The notes: generated from the sequence alone by a model not told the origin. Shown: positions 1-7,093, counted from the first letter of the stretch. The stretch is 13,900 nt of DNA from Bacteroides sp. CAG:709 (GCA_000434935.1 FR882194.1:1-13900); one strand, 5' to 3'. Numbers and translations: made by a program.

Positions 1-2
1 GG

Positions 3-608
3 GCATTGTATTACACCTCCTTCCCGATTCTGAAACAGGGCAAGAAGGCAATGGAGAGAGAGGAGGGTGACCCGAAGAGACCATGGAACTTCCGGCTCGA
101 CGGCGTATTCTTCCTGGGAGTACTGAACTACAAGCATCTGGACGACGACCGGACAGAGCACCGTTATTGGCTGCGCGAAGGGACGACCGGCGAGACCATG
201 ACCGACAAGCTGAAATTCGTCTTTGTCGAAGTTGCGAAGTTCAACAAGACCGAGGACGAGCTGACCACCGACCTGGACAAATGGCTGTACATGCTGAAGA
301 ACCTGTCGGATCTGCTTGAAAGACCGGCGGCACTGCGCGACAAGATTTTCAAACGGATTTTCGATGTAGCTGAAATTTCCAGCCTTGATGATGAAGACAA
401 GAAGAATTACATCAATTATATGCAGACGGCAAGGGACACATACAACCAATTGGAGTACGCGAAGAAAAAAGGGCGCGAGGAAGGCATTGAGAAGCGCTCA
501 AGAGAAATTGCTGCGAACATGTTGAGAAAGAATGTTCCTATTGAGTCGATATGTGAATTCACCGGTCTCTCAGCCGAAGAAATTACCAAACTACAGAGCG
601 AAGCGTAA
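3..608 (+). CDS. Rpn-family PD-(D/E)XK nuclease / putative transposase (3' part, truncated by window edge)
   Basis: The reading frame is open to the left edge, so this is the C-terminal ~201 residues of a longer protein. The TTG at position 6 sits inside a conserved stretch (ALYYTSFPI) and is not a credible start. The segment YYTSFPI..., then WNFRLDGVFFLGVLNY, then KLKFVFVEVAKFNK is the part of the Rpn family (PDDEXK_2; recombination-promoting nuclease/putative transposase) that follows the catalytic core. The catalytic D and E-x-K residues lie upstream of the window. A charged helical linker (KKKGREEGIEKRSREIA) leads to a C-terminal helix-turn-helix-like tail (NVPIESICEFTGLSAEEITKL), which is typical of the family. 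Family members in Bacteroidales are multicopy and act on DNA, with a proposed role in recombination. An intact gene is likely but cannot be shown here. Confidence 0.85.
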   Translation, partial: ALYYTSFPILKQGKKAMEREEGDPKRPWNFRLDGVFFLGVLNYKHLDDDRTEHRYWLREGTTGETMTDKLKFVFVEVAKFNKTEDELTTDLDKWLYMLKNLSDLLERPAALRDKIFKRIFDVAEISSLDDEDKKNYINYMQTARDTYNQLEYAKKKGREEGIEKRSREIAANMLRKNVPIESICEFTGLSAEEITKLQSEA

Positions 609-756
609 CTAAAGCCACAATCAAAATGCGCAATAGAACTGAAGTGTTTCTTCTCAGGCGGGACACGGCCACACCTTCGCCAGGGCGCTTGCAACGTCGG
701 GACGCGGCCACGGGGTATGCTGTAACTTGCTGATAATCAAACACCATTTTAACAGT

Positions 757-797
757 GGCGTGGAAACGCAGGCTTTTTTTGGCCACGTTTCCACGCC
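757..797. repeat. 12-bp perfect inverted repeat around a T-run
   Basis: GGCGTGGAAACG (757-768) pairs exactly with CGTTTCCACGCC (786-797) across a 17-base spacer holding seven Ts (774-780). An alternative short hairpin, GCGT-GGAA-ACGC (758-769), sits just before the T-run and could act as a weak terminator for the Rpn gene. The two folds exclude each other. Confidence 0.65.
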
Positions 798-809
798 CAG
801 TTTTATAAC

Positions 810-872
810 ACATTGAAAATCAACGCTTCCAAAAACGAAGCGTGGCCGCATCCCGCCGCTGGATTTCAATGT
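810..872. repeat. Nested inverted repeats (possible cruciform)
   Basis: ACATTGAAA (810-818) pairs perfectly with TTTCAATGT (864-872). Inside it ACGCTTC (823-829) pairs with GAAGCGT (837-843) around the loop CAAAAAC. The right part also carries the inverted copy (841-854) of the direct repeats at 660-672 and 699-711, so several arms compete for pairing. Confidence 0.6.
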
Positions 873-975
873 TATGAAATGCGCACCTGCCGGACTTGGG
901 ACAACACTGAAATCGCTTACCTCTCGTGCGCAAAAAGGCCGGATTTACTCACGACATGACCATTTTTCAACTCGA

Positions 976-1004
976 CGTGCGTGGAAAACGTTTTAATGCG
1001 CACG
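976..1004. repeat. Inverted repeat with internal 10-bp palindrome
   Basis: CGTGCG (976-981) pairs with CGCACG (999-1004). The interior contains the perfect palindrome AAAACGTTTT (985-994). The left arm plus interior repeats the CGTGGAAA(A)CG motif seen at 759-768. Confidence 0.5.
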
Positions 1005-1108
1005 AAAGGCTACATAGCATGGAAATGACCATCAGTAAAGACCATGTGGCAGAGAAGCCCCGCCGAGACACCTGACCAGAAACACAATATTTATCCGTGA
1101 AAACTCGC

Positions 1109-2113
1109 TCACGGACAGAACAGCCGTCCCTGCCACGTATCACGACCAGATAAACAATCATCCAGGAGATGAAGAATCTGGAAATTGCGGATCAGACCCC
1201 ACTGGGTCTCATTGACGAAACGCGGAGGCACCTCGCCGGCGACACGCTCTATGTACAAATCCGGGCGGAGACGCTCCAGAATATCTACCACAAGATCCAG
1301 ATAATCAGGCAAATCCAGACGCAGGAAATCATGAGGGACAGCCGCGTACTCCTTCTCGATGCGCGTCCCCTTGACCAATTGCAACTGATGGAACTTCACG
1401 GAATGAAGCGGCAGGGAACTGATGAACGAACACTGATCCACAAGCATTGACCGGGACTCCCCCGGAAGACCCAGGATAAAATGCGCCCCGGGGTCAAGAC
1501 CACGCTCGGCAGAAAGCCTCACGGCACGCTCGGCAGCAGCCACATCATGACCACGCCCGACACGCAGAAGCGTCGCATCATAACACGACTCGATCCCGTA
1601 CTCCACCTTCACCACCGGCGACCCGAACCCGTCCCGACGCCAATCCGGCAACGCCCTGCCGGCCTTCAGCTCCGCCAACCAATCCAACTTTTCCTCGTCA
1701 ATGCAATCCGGCCTCGTGCCTATGACAATGCCGACGATATGCGGATGGGACAATGCCTCCAAATACAGCTCCTTCAGACGCGGAAGCGGAGCGTAAGTAT
1801 TTGAATATGACTGAAAATACGCCAGATAATGTCTGGTGTTGCGATAACGCACCTGATGAAATTCAATGCCCTCGTCAATCTGGGCGGCAATGGACTTGCC
1901 GGCAGTGCTGTAAGACGGATGGAAAGCAGCATTGTCACAAAAAGAACAACCGCCGTAGCCGACGGTGCCGTCACGGTTCGGACAAGTGAAACCGGCATCA
2001 ATGACAAGCTTCTGGAGACGCTCGCCATAGACACGCTTGTAATACCCCACGAAGGTATTGTACCTCTTACCATCCGGAAAACAATCCGGCATCACCATTG
2101 AGACACTTTCCAT
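1109..2113 (-). CDS. TIGR01212/YhcC-family radical SAM protein
   Basis: 334 residues, close to the family's usual ~300-330. The N-terminal signature KLVIDAGFTCPNRDG leads to a radical SAM cysteine cluster of unusual spacing, C44-x11-C56-x2-C59 (TCPNRDG...GGCSFC), as in E. coli YhcC. Further family marks are IVIGTRPDCI (~130-138), VEYGIESCYD (170-179), HFILGLPGES (211-220) and FHQLQLVKGT (241-250). The enzyme should bind a [4Fe-4S] cluster and cleave S-adenosylmethionine. Its substrate is not established. The ATG at 2113 is chosen because it lies just after a good promoter; ATGs at 2098 and 2092 would also keep the domain intact. A short extra loop (residues ~151-166) precedes VEYGIES. The gene is divergent from the NlpC/P60 gene and ends in a small hairpin without a U-tract. 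Confidence 0.9.
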   Translation of the reverse strand: MESVSMVMPDCFPDGKRYNTFVGYYKRVYGERLQKLVIDAGFTCPNRDGTVGYGGCSFCDNAAFHPSYSTAGKSIAAQIDEGIEFHQVRYRNTRHYLAYFQSYSNTYAPLPRLKELYLEALSHPHIVGIVIGTRPDCIDEEKLDWLAELKAGRALPDWRRDGFGSPVVKVEYGIESCYDATLLRVGRGHDVAAAERAVRLSAERGLDPGAHFILGLPGESRSMLVDQCSFISSLPLHSVKFHQLQLVKGTRIEKEYAAVPHDFLRLDLPDYLDLVVDILERLRPDLYIERVAGEVPPRFVNETQWGLIRNFQILHLLDDCLSGRDTWQGRLFCP

Positions 2114-2132
2114 AATATCGGATTTTCGGCTG

Positions 2133-2164
2133 CAAATCTATTAAAAAGTACTTATCTTCGCAAA
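2133..2164 (-). promoter_or_regulatory. Bacteroidetes-type promoter of the radical SAM gene
   Basis: On the minus strand TTTG (2164-2161), a 20-base spacer and TAGATTTG (2140-2133) match the Bacteroidetes primary-sigma consensus TTTG-N19-21-TAnnTTTG exactly. The start codon is at 2113, so the leader would be very short, about 10-15 nt. Confidence 0.7.
2153..2160 (+). promoter_or_regulatory. Possible -7 element of the NlpC/P60 gene
   Basis: TATCTTCG differs from TAnnTTTG at one base and lies 28 bases before the ATG. No clear TTTG is found 19-21 bases upstream. It lies within the spacer of the divergent promoter on the other strand, so the two polymerases would compete. Confidence 0.4.
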
Positions 2165-2188
2165 ACAGGCATCAAACAACAGCGGAAA

Positions 2189-3187
2189 ATGAGAAAATCA
2201 ATAATACCTGGCCTGGTCGCATTGGCATTGAGCCTCAACGCGGCCGGACAACAGAAATACGGCATCGTCAAATACTCGGCGGACTTCATGCGAACGCTTC
2301 CCAACTACGAATCCGGACTGGAGACACAAGCATTGATGGGAACCCCGGTGGAAATCATTGGCAGTGAAGGATATTGGCTGAAAATCAAGACTCCGGAGCC
2401 TTACACGGCATGGGCATCGGACATGGGCATCATCCCGATGGACAGCACACAACTCAGGCAATACATAGCAGCGCCGAAATACATCTGCACCTCACTCTGG
2501 ACGGAAGTCTACGAAGCCCCCGACGCCAGTTCACAACGCATCAGCGACCTCGTTGCAGGCGACCTGCTGAGGATAAAATTCAATGCCGGCGACAAACCAT
2601 TGAAACACAAACTGTTTCTGGCCGTAACAATGCCTGACGGACGCACAGGATATGTGAAATGCCAGGACGTGGCGGAGTTGTCATCATGGGCCGCATCCAG
2701 AAAAGCCACGCCGGAAAACGTGGTCGCCACGGCAAAGAAATTCCTCGGGACACCTTACATGTGGGGAGGCACCTCGCCTAAAGGCTTGGACTGCAGCGGA
2801 TTGACCCGTACCGCATTCTTCCTGAACGGCGTACTCCTGCACAGAAACGCATCGCAGCAAGTAAACGAAGGCAGGGCGGTTTCATTGGAAGGATTCATCC
2901 CGGGAAAAAGCGAAGGCGACCTGAAACCGGGCGACCTGCTGTTCTTCGGAAAACGGGCTACGGAAGAAAAACCGGAAAGAATCACCCATGTGGCAATGTA
3001 TATAGGAGGCGGCAGGATAATCCACTCTTCACACGAAGTCAGAATCAACTCGCTGAATCCATCGGAACCGGACTATTACAGCGGCGCGACAAGGCTCCTG
3101 CGGGCAAGCCGGATGTGCGATGCGGACGGGACCCCGTACACATCAGTGAAGATTACCGCAAGTCCTTACTATTTTCAAAAATTTTGA
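2189..3187 (+). CDS. Secreted NlpC/P60 peptidoglycan endopeptidase with SH3-like repeats (YkfC-like)
   Basis: 332 residues. A signal peptide (MRKSIIPGLVALALSLNAAG) is followed by two bacterial SH3-like segments (about residues 24-85 and 96-160; YGIVKYSADFMRTLPNY, then a second with GYVKCQDVAEL) and a C-terminal NlpC/P60 domain (about 172-310). The catalytic cysteine is C202 in GLDCSGLTR and the catalytic histidine is H267 in ITHVAMYIGGG; H279 in RIIHSS is the likely third residue. By family knowledge, such Bacteroidales proteins cleave the gamma-D-Glu to diamino-acid bond of muropeptides in the periplasm, serving wall recycling. The N-terminal segment with LETQALMGTPVEI is typical of this YkfC-like group. 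ATG at 2189 gives the signal peptide. The stop codon (3185-3187) abuts the -7 element of the next gene, so the two are probably separate units. Confidence 0.9.
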   Translation: MRKSIIPGLVALALSLNAAGQQKYGIVKYSADFMRTLPNYESGLETQALMGTPVEIIGSEGYWLKIKTPEPYTAWASDMGIIPMDSTQLRQYIAAPKYICTSLWTEVYEAPDASSQRISDLVAGDLLRIKFNAGDKPLKHKLFLAVTMPDGRTGYVKCQDVAELSSWAASRKATPENVVATAKKFLGTPYMWGGTSPKGLDCSGLTRTAFFLNGVLLHRNASQQVNEGRAVSLEGFIPGKSEGDLKPGDLLFFGKRATEEKPERITHVAMYIGGGRIIHSSHEVRINSLNPSEPDYYSGATRLLRASRMCDADGTPYTSVKITASPYYFQKF

Positions 3188-3188
3188 C

Positions 3189-3196
3189 TAACTTTG
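3189..3196 (+). promoter_or_regulatory. -7 element of the 95-residue protein gene
   Basis: TAACTTTG matches TAnnTTTG fully, 79 bases before the ATG at 3276 and one base after the NlpC/P60 stop. No TTTG stands at the -33 distance, although ATTTTGAC lies just upstream. Confidence 0.5.
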
Positions 3197-3275
3197 CGGA
3201 ATCCGTGCAAACGCATGCAGACCATGCACGAAACACGGCACAGATAAAGCAATTTATTAAAAAGTTCGTAATACT

Positions 3276-3563
3276 ATGAATCTTAGAGATTTCAAAAAAG
3301 ACGTTGAATACATTGTCGGCGAATTCGTCGATGATTGTTCTCTCTTCATTACCCTCAACCCTCACAAGAGTTCAGAGAAGATTGCCGAGATCATCAGCGA
3401 GGCAGTAGATCTGTACAATGACATGAAGGACAAGGCTAATGCCAAGGTTGAGCCTAAGCAGAGAAAGGCATGGTTCGCAAATCTCCATAAAGAGATGTTC
3501 GAAAGAACAGATGCTCTCTACGAGAAACTCAGCGCTGTAGTTACAGCAAAGGAAGGCGAATAA
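3276..3563 (+). CDS. Conserved-looking small helical protein, function unknown
   Basis: 95 residues with no signal peptide, membrane segment or cysteine-rich motif except a single Cys in EFVDDCSLFITLNPHKS. Predicted to be almost all helical: an amphipathic N-terminal helix (NLRDFKKDVEYIVGEFVDDC), a central helix (EKIAEIISEAVDLYNDMKDKAN) and a C-terminal helix (LHKEMFERTDALYEKLSAVV). I recognise the style of a small cytosolic protein common in Bacteroidales genomes but know of no assigned function and propose none. It has its own -7 element and a strong terminator, so it is likely a single-gene transcript. Codon choice is smoother (more CTC, AGA, AAG) than in the flanking envelope genes, which suggests fair expression. 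Confidence 0.8.
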   Translation: MNLRDFKKDVEYIVGEFVDDCSLFITLNPHKSSEKIAEIISEAVDLYNDMKDKANAKVEPKQRKAWFANLHKEMFERTDALYEKLSAVVTAKEGE

Positions 3564-3587
3564 TTTTCTCCACCAGAAGAAGATAAG

Positions 3588-3619
3588 GGCTGATTATCAA
3601 TGCGATAGTCAGCCTTTTT
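3588..3619 (+). terminator. Rho-independent terminator
   Basis: GGCTGATTATC (3588-3598) pairs with GATAGTCAGCC (3604-3614) over 11 bp with one G-T wobble and the loop AATGC. Five Ts follow (3615-3619). It ends the 95-residue protein gene. A second small hairpin, CATTGC-CCGGCA-GCAATG (3621-3638), lies between it and the stop codon of the convergent dacB gene. Confidence 0.85.
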
Positions 3620-3639
3620 CATTGCCCGGCAGCAATGCC

Positions 3640-5184
3640 TCACCCGTTGCAGAGTTTCACCAGAAGGGCATCGATAAAATTGCGTACCGCGGCGGAATCA
3701 TCGACAATATTGTTGGTCATTATCGAAAAGACAATGGTGTCACCCTTACCGCCGGCAGGAAGAATGTAGCCGGAATAGCACAGGACCCCGTTCATGGAAC
3801 CGCTCTTCATGCGGACACGGCGGCGGAGCGAATCCGGACAATTCTTCATGCGCGAACCACCTGCCACAGAAAGAGTTGAAAGATACTGCGCAGAAGAACG
3901 CGACTGCGACATCGCCTTCAGGAAGCGGCAGAAAAAGTCCGGCGAAATGTAGTTGTGCCGCGCCAGACCGCTGCCGTCCACCATACGTACACCACAACCG
4001 CTATCCACGCCAAGACTGTCCAACTCCCTGAGAATCACCACCCCGCAAGAATCGTACGACGCCGAACCCGTCCGCGTCTTCGAAATCATACGGATCAATG
4101 TTTCCGCATAAAAATTGTCGCTCCGGTCATTCGTCACCTTGGCGATTTCCAGAAGCGAAGGCGAACGGAAGGAAGCGATAGTGCGTATCGAGGCAGGAGA
4201 CGCGGCAGGACGCGAAGACACCTCACGGGAAAACTTCTCCGCCTCACGGACATTGCCATAAGAATCGACATCTGCAGCAACGCCGTTGGAAATGCCGGCA
4301 CCGCGAAGGAATTCGCTGAAGGACCAGGCGCAGGTCATTGCCCCGAACTTGTTGCTGCACTGTTCTTTACGCTTCCCCTTGTCGATGGCCAGCGAGCCAC
4401 GCAGCTCCGCCACGGGAGCCAAGTCCGTGTTAAACAAATACAGGTTGTCACCGGAGCCCGCCGGAGAAGTGAAAGCATTGACACGAAACCGGAGCCACGG
4501 GAGGGAAGGCGACATTGAAACGACATTGACCTTCGACTTCAGCGCGGTCGGTTCGACATTGACAGTCAGAATGTTACGGGCGAAGCAGAGGCCGTTCCCG
4601 CCGGCACCGAAATCCGTTCCGAGGTCATTGTACGCCCAGTTTTCGTTCTCGATTGGGCCGTCGAAGAAGCGCCCGTCGCCGATGACGAGGCCGGAAATCC
4701 GATGAATTCCGGCGCGGGTCAATGTCCTTTTCCACGTCGCGAAAAGGGTGTCGCGTAACGGAGCCATCATATCGCCGGAAGCGATGGTCGGGTCACCGCC
4801 GCCCACTATGTAGAGGTCCCCGTGGAGAGTCCCGTTGCTGACATGTCCGGTATAGCCGAGCCGTGTCGTGAAACGGAAGCCCGGGCCGAGGGAATTGAGA
4901 GCTAAACCAGTGGTAATCAGCTTGGTATTCGACGCAGGTATCAGCTTCCGCATACTGCCGTACTCCGCGAGAGTATCCCCGTTCATGCTCACCGCCAGAA
5001 TGCCGCAGACGCCCGAGCGGAAAGGCTCCTCCGCCATTTTCAGGTCAATGAATTTCTGCGCCGGCGAAAAACGGGACGAATCAGCCCTGCGGGCCAATGA
5101 ATCCCCGATCTCTGCCCCGCGGATTCCGGATTCAATGCCGAAAAACATCGACATTGACAATATTATAGTAAAAATCAATTTCAT
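3640..5184 (-). CDS. dacB: D-alanyl-D-alanine carboxypeptidase/endopeptidase, PBP4 (peptidase S13) family
   Basis: 514 residues with an N-terminal signal peptide (KLIFTIILSMSMFFGI). The three active-site motifs of the family are present: S85-x-x-K88 in PASNTKL, S355-D-N357 in RSDNFYAETL, and K460-S-G in RMKSGSMNGV, a KTG-box variant. DGSGLARHNYISP (403-415) is the usual PBP4 stretch between the second and third boxes. The ~260 residues between the first two boxes (SxxK and SDN) are the accessory domains characteristic of PBP4. The enzyme trims the terminal D-Ala and cleaves D-Ala cross-links of peptidoglycan in the periplasm. The start at 5184 gives the signal peptide; Met11 would destroy most of it. 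A -7 promoter element ends only five bases before this ATG. The gene is convergent with the 95-residue protein gene and divergent from galE. Confidence 0.92.
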   Translation of the reverse strand: MKLIFTIILSMSMFFGIESGIRGAEIGDSLARRADSSRFSPAQKFIDLKMAEEPFRSGVCGILAVSMNGDTLAEYGSMRKLIPASNTKLITTGLALNSLGPGFRFTTRLGYTGHVSNGTLHGDLYIVGGGDPTIASGDMMAPLRDTLFATWKRTLTRAGIHRISGLVIGDGRFFDGPIENENWAYNDLGTDFGAGGNGLCFARNILTVNVEPTALKSKVNVVSMSPSLPWLRFRVNAFTSPAGSGDNLYLFNTDLAPVAELRGSLAIDKGKRKEQCSNKFGAMTCAWSFSEFLRGAGISNGVAADVDSYGNVREAEKFSREVSSRPAASPASIRTIASFRSPSLLEIAKVTNDRSDNFYAETLIRMISKTRTGSASYDSCGVVILRELDSLGVDSGCGVRMVDGSGLARHNYISPDFFCRFLKAMSQSRSSAQYLSTLSVAGGSRMKNCPDSLRRRVRMKSGSMNGVLCYSGYILPAGGKGDTIVFSIMTNNIVDDSAAVRNFIDALLVKLCNG

Positions 5185-5189
5185 ATCCG

Positions 5190-5197
5190 CAAAGTTA
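5190..5197 (-). promoter_or_regulatory. -7 element of dacB, almost touching the start codon
   Basis: On the minus strand TAACTTTG matches TAnnTTTG and is followed by only five bases before the ATG, so transcription would begin at or next to the start codon. No clear TTTG lies at the -33 distance. Confidence 0.5.
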
Positions 5198-5232
5198 CGG
5201 AAAGTTCTGCACCGATTCTTATCATTTTTGCG

Positions 5233-5240
5233 TACATTTG
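5233..5240 (+). promoter_or_regulatory. -7 element of galE
   Basis: TACATTTG matches TAnnTTTG, 30 bases before the ATG at 5271. The -33 half is not clear. It is 35 bases from the divergent dacB element. Transcription would begin downstream of it, which rules out the in-frame TTG at 5238 as the galE start. Confidence 0.55.
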
Positions 5241-5270
5241 CAGTTCACGAAACTTATAATAAAACAAACT

Positions 5271-6338
5271 ATGAGCAAAAGAGTTCTCGTGTCAGGCGGT
5301 GCCGGATTCATCGGCAGCCACGTGACAGTCGAATTGATTCAGGCTGGCTACGATGTCGTTGTAGCCGACGATATGTCAAACTGCGACATGACCTGTTTCG
5401 AAGGTGTAAAAAAAATCACCGGTAGGGAAGACATCCCGTTCATCAAGATGGATTTCTGTGACTTGGAAGCAGTAAACAAGCTGTTCTCCGAATTCCAGAT
5501 CGACGCAGTCATCCATTTTGCTGCGTTCAAGGCAGTCGGAGAATCGGTGGCCGAGCCGGTAAAATACTACACCAACAACCTTTCATCATTCCTGAACGTT
5601 ATCGAGGCTGCCCGCACCCACGGCGGATGCAACGTGCTGTTCTCCTCATCTGCAACAGTTTACGGCGAGCCGGACAAGCTCCCTGTAACCGAGGAGTCTC
5701 CACGTCAGCCTGCAACATCCCCTTACGGCAACACGAAGCAGATCTGCGAAGACATTCTCCGCGATTCAGTGAAAGCTTACGCAAGATATGGCACGGAAGT
5801 TACTCCGGGCGTACATAAAGAGGGCTGCATCAAGGGTATCGCGCTCAGATATTTCAACCCAATAGGCGCCCACCCGTCAGCACTCATCGGCGAACTCCCG
5901 AGAGGCGTGCCTAACAACCTCGTACCGTTCATCACCCAGACCGCAATCGGCAAGCGCGAGTGCCTGAGCATCTTCGGCAATGACTATCCTACCCCGGACG
6001 GAACATGCCAGAGAGACTACATCGACATCGTCGACCTCGCCAAGGCACACGTTTACGCTGTCGCAAGAATGCTCGACGGCAAGATGGAAAAGGACTACGA
6101 GATTTTCAACATCGGCACAGGCCGTCCGGTTTCCGTCCTCGAATTGGTCAATGCTTTCGAGAAGGTGAACGGCGTCAAACTGAACTACAAGTTCGCTCCA
6201 CGTCGCGCAGGTGACGTTACAGCCATCTGGGCAGACCCTTCACTTGCCAACAAAAAACTCGGCTGGAAGGCAGAACGCACTGTAGAACAGACACTTGAGG
6301 CAGCTTGGGCCTGGGAGAAGCATCTCGCAGGAAAATAA
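5271..6338 (+). CDS. galE: UDP-glucose 4-epimerase
   Basis: 355 residues, a little longer than E. coli GalE (338). The N-terminal NAD-binding motif is GGAGFIGSH (9-17). The short-chain dehydrogenase catalytic set is S127 in FSSSATVYG and Y152-x3-K156 in SPYGNTK. RYFNPIGAHPS (193-203), NNLVPFITQ (215-223), and RDYIDIVDLAKAH (248-260) are standard GalE substrate-site and C-terminal motifs. It interconverts UDP-glucose and UDP-galactose in the cytosol and so feeds galactose into surface glycans. A short insertion (about 172-186, containing TEVTPGVHKEG) separates the catalytic helix from the RYFN strand, as in other Bacteroidetes forms. ATG at 5271 is preferred over the upstream TTG because the -7 promoter element covers that codon. 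Single gene; the next one has its own promoter element. Confidence 0.95.
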   Translation: MSKRVLVSGGAGFIGSHVTVELIQAGYDVVVADDMSNCDMTCFEGVKKITGREDIPFIKMDFCDLEAVNKLFSEFQIDAVIHFAAFKAVGESVAEPVKYYTNNLSSFLNVIEAARTHGGCNVLFSSSATVYGEPDKLPVTEESPRQPATSPYGNTKQICEDILRDSVKAYARYGTEVTPGVHKEGCIKGIALRYFNPIGAHPSALIGELPRGVPNNLVPFITQTAIGKRECLSIFGNDYPTPDGTCQRDYIDIVDLAKAHVYAVARMLDGKMEKDYEIFNIGTGRPVSVLELVNAFEKVNGVKLNYKFAPRRAGDVTAIWADPSLANKKLGWKAERTVEQTLEAAWAWEKHLAGK

Positions 6339-6355
6339 ATGCCGAAAAATTTTAC

Positions 6356-6363
6356 TATCTTTG
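6356..6363 (+). promoter_or_regulatory. -7 element of the scaffold/GGGtGRT operon
   Basis: TATCTTTG matches TAnnTTTG, 32 bases before the ATG at 6395 and 17 bases after the galE stop. There is no TTTG at -33, which is surprising for genes with strong codon bias. Confidence 0.55.
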
Positions 6364-6384
6364 TGAAATGAACATAAATTCATT

Positions 6385-6394
6385 ATTCTAGAAT
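6385..6394. repeat. 10-bp palindrome abutting the scaffold gene start codon
   Basis: ATTCTAGAAT is a perfect palindrome whose last base directly precedes the ATG at 6395. It would lie in the mRNA leader. It could be an operator or a chance AT-rich site. Confidence 0.35.
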
Positions 6395-7087
6395 ATGATT
6401 TACACACAAGAAGTGCAGCACATGTGCTGCGTTGCAAAAGGCGCGAATCACGCCAATGCTCCTATTCCTGAAGAGGGAAAATGGGTGCATTCAAAAGAAA
6501 TCAAGGACATTTCCGGCCTTACACACGGTATCGGTTGGTGTGCTCCTCAGCAGGGTGCCTGCAAATTGACACTCAACGTCAAGGACGGTATCATCGAAGA
6601 GGCTCTCGTAGAGACTATCGGCTGCTCCGGTATGACCCACTCAGCTGCTATGGCTTCTGAAATCCTTCCTGGCAAGACACTCCTTGAGGCTCTCAACACA
6701 GACCTCGTTTGCGATGCCATCAACACCGCGATGCGCGAGCTTTTCCTTCAGATCGTTTACGGACGTACCCAGTCTGCTTTCTCAGAGGGTGGTCTTCCTG
6801 TAGGCGGTTCACTTGAGGACCTCGGAAAGAACCTCCGCAGCCAGGTAGGTACAATGTTCGGTACCAAAGCCAAGGGAAGCCGTTACCTCGAAATGACCGA
6901 GGGATACTGCACCAAGATGGCTCTCGATGAGAACAATGAAGTTATCGGTTACGAGTTCGTAAACCTCGGCAAGCTTATGGATGCTCTCAAGGGTGGCGCT
7001 ACAGGCCCGGAGGCTATCGAGAAGGCCAAAGGAACATACGGCCGCTTCAAGGACGCTGTTAAGTATATTGACCCACGTAAAGAGTAA
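6395..7087 (+). CDS. NifU/IscU-like iron-sulfur cluster scaffold protein paired with GGGtGRT
   Basis: 230 residues, longer than IscU (~128). The core GACKLTLNVKDGIIEEALVETIGC (54-77) resembles the IscU strand-turn-strand between its first two cysteines, and GCSGMTHSAAMASEILPGKTLLEAL (76-100) resembles the IscU GCGSA helix. C49/C56 would correspond to the first ligand, C77 to the second, and C106 may be the third. Additional cysteines are C11, C12 and C172. There is an extra ~30-residue N-terminal part and a ~110-residue C-terminal extension (YGRTQSAFSEGGLP..., YLEMTEGYCTKM...) not found in IscU. It likely builds or carries an Fe-S cluster in the cytosol; its client is unknown. Nearly all Leu codons are CTC/CTT and all Arg codons CGT/CGC, the bias of highly expressed genes. 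It is followed six bases later by the GGGtGRT gene. Confidence 0.85.
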   Translation: MIYTQEVQHMCCVAKGANHANAPIPEEGKWVHSKEIKDISGLTHGIGWCAPQQGACKLTLNVKDGIIEEALVETIGCSGMTHSAAMASEILPGKTLLEALNTDLVCDAINTAMRELFLQIVYGRTQSAFSEGGLPVGGSLEDLGKNLRSQVGTMFGTKAKGSRYLEMTEGYCTKMALDENNEVIGYEFVNLGKLMDALKGGATGPEAIEKAKGTYGRFKDAVKYIDPRKE

Positions 7088-7093
7088 GAGAAC

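Larger units (their letters stand above)
609..1108. other. 500-bp gene-free, palindrome-rich region behind the Rpn gene
   Basis: No open frame here has the look of a real protein. What is present is a set of inverted and direct repeats. GGGACACGGCCAC (660-672) recurs directly as GGGACGCGGCCAC (699-711) and inverted as CGTGGCCGCATCCC (841-854). CGTGGAAACG occurs at 759-768, inverted at 786-795, and as CGTGGAAAACG at 980-990. TCGTGCGC (924-931) is inverted at 998-1005. CCGTGA/TCACGG (1095-1100 and 1109-1114) forms a small hairpin over the stop codon of the opposing radical SAM gene. It could be a decayed or non-autonomous mobile repeat, or the transcribed tail of the Rpn gene. Confidence 0.6.

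Noticed and set aside
6..8. TTG at position 6 as the real start of the Rpn-family gene.
   Set aside because: It lies within conserved family sequence and the frame is open to the window edge, so the gene is simply truncated.
583..813. Minus-strand 76-codon frame in the palindrome-rich block.
   Set aside because: It overlaps the Rpn gene end and the inverted repeats, has no recognisable domain or promoter, and its length fits chance.
967..1161. Minus-strand 64-codon frame overlapping the end of the radical SAM gene.
   Set aside because: Out of frame with a clear gene, no motif and no promoter.
2133..2188. Riboswitch in the leaders of the divergent genes.
   Set aside because: The leaders are too short (under about 30 nt) to hold any known aptamer.
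3955..4518. Plus-strand 187-codon frame opposite dacB.
   Set aside because: Antisense shadow: its low-complexity Arg/His-rich translation mirrors dacB codon use, while dacB itself has all family motifs.
5238..5270. N-terminal extension of GalE from a TTG at 5238.
   Set aside because: The predicted -7 promoter element covers this codon and the extra 11 residues precede the normal GalE N-terminus.
6368..6391. Seven-codon mini-ORF (ATG to TAG) upstream of the scaffold gene.
   Set aside because: The ATG coincides with the expected transcription start, and no ribosome site is visible; likely chance in an AT-rich leader.
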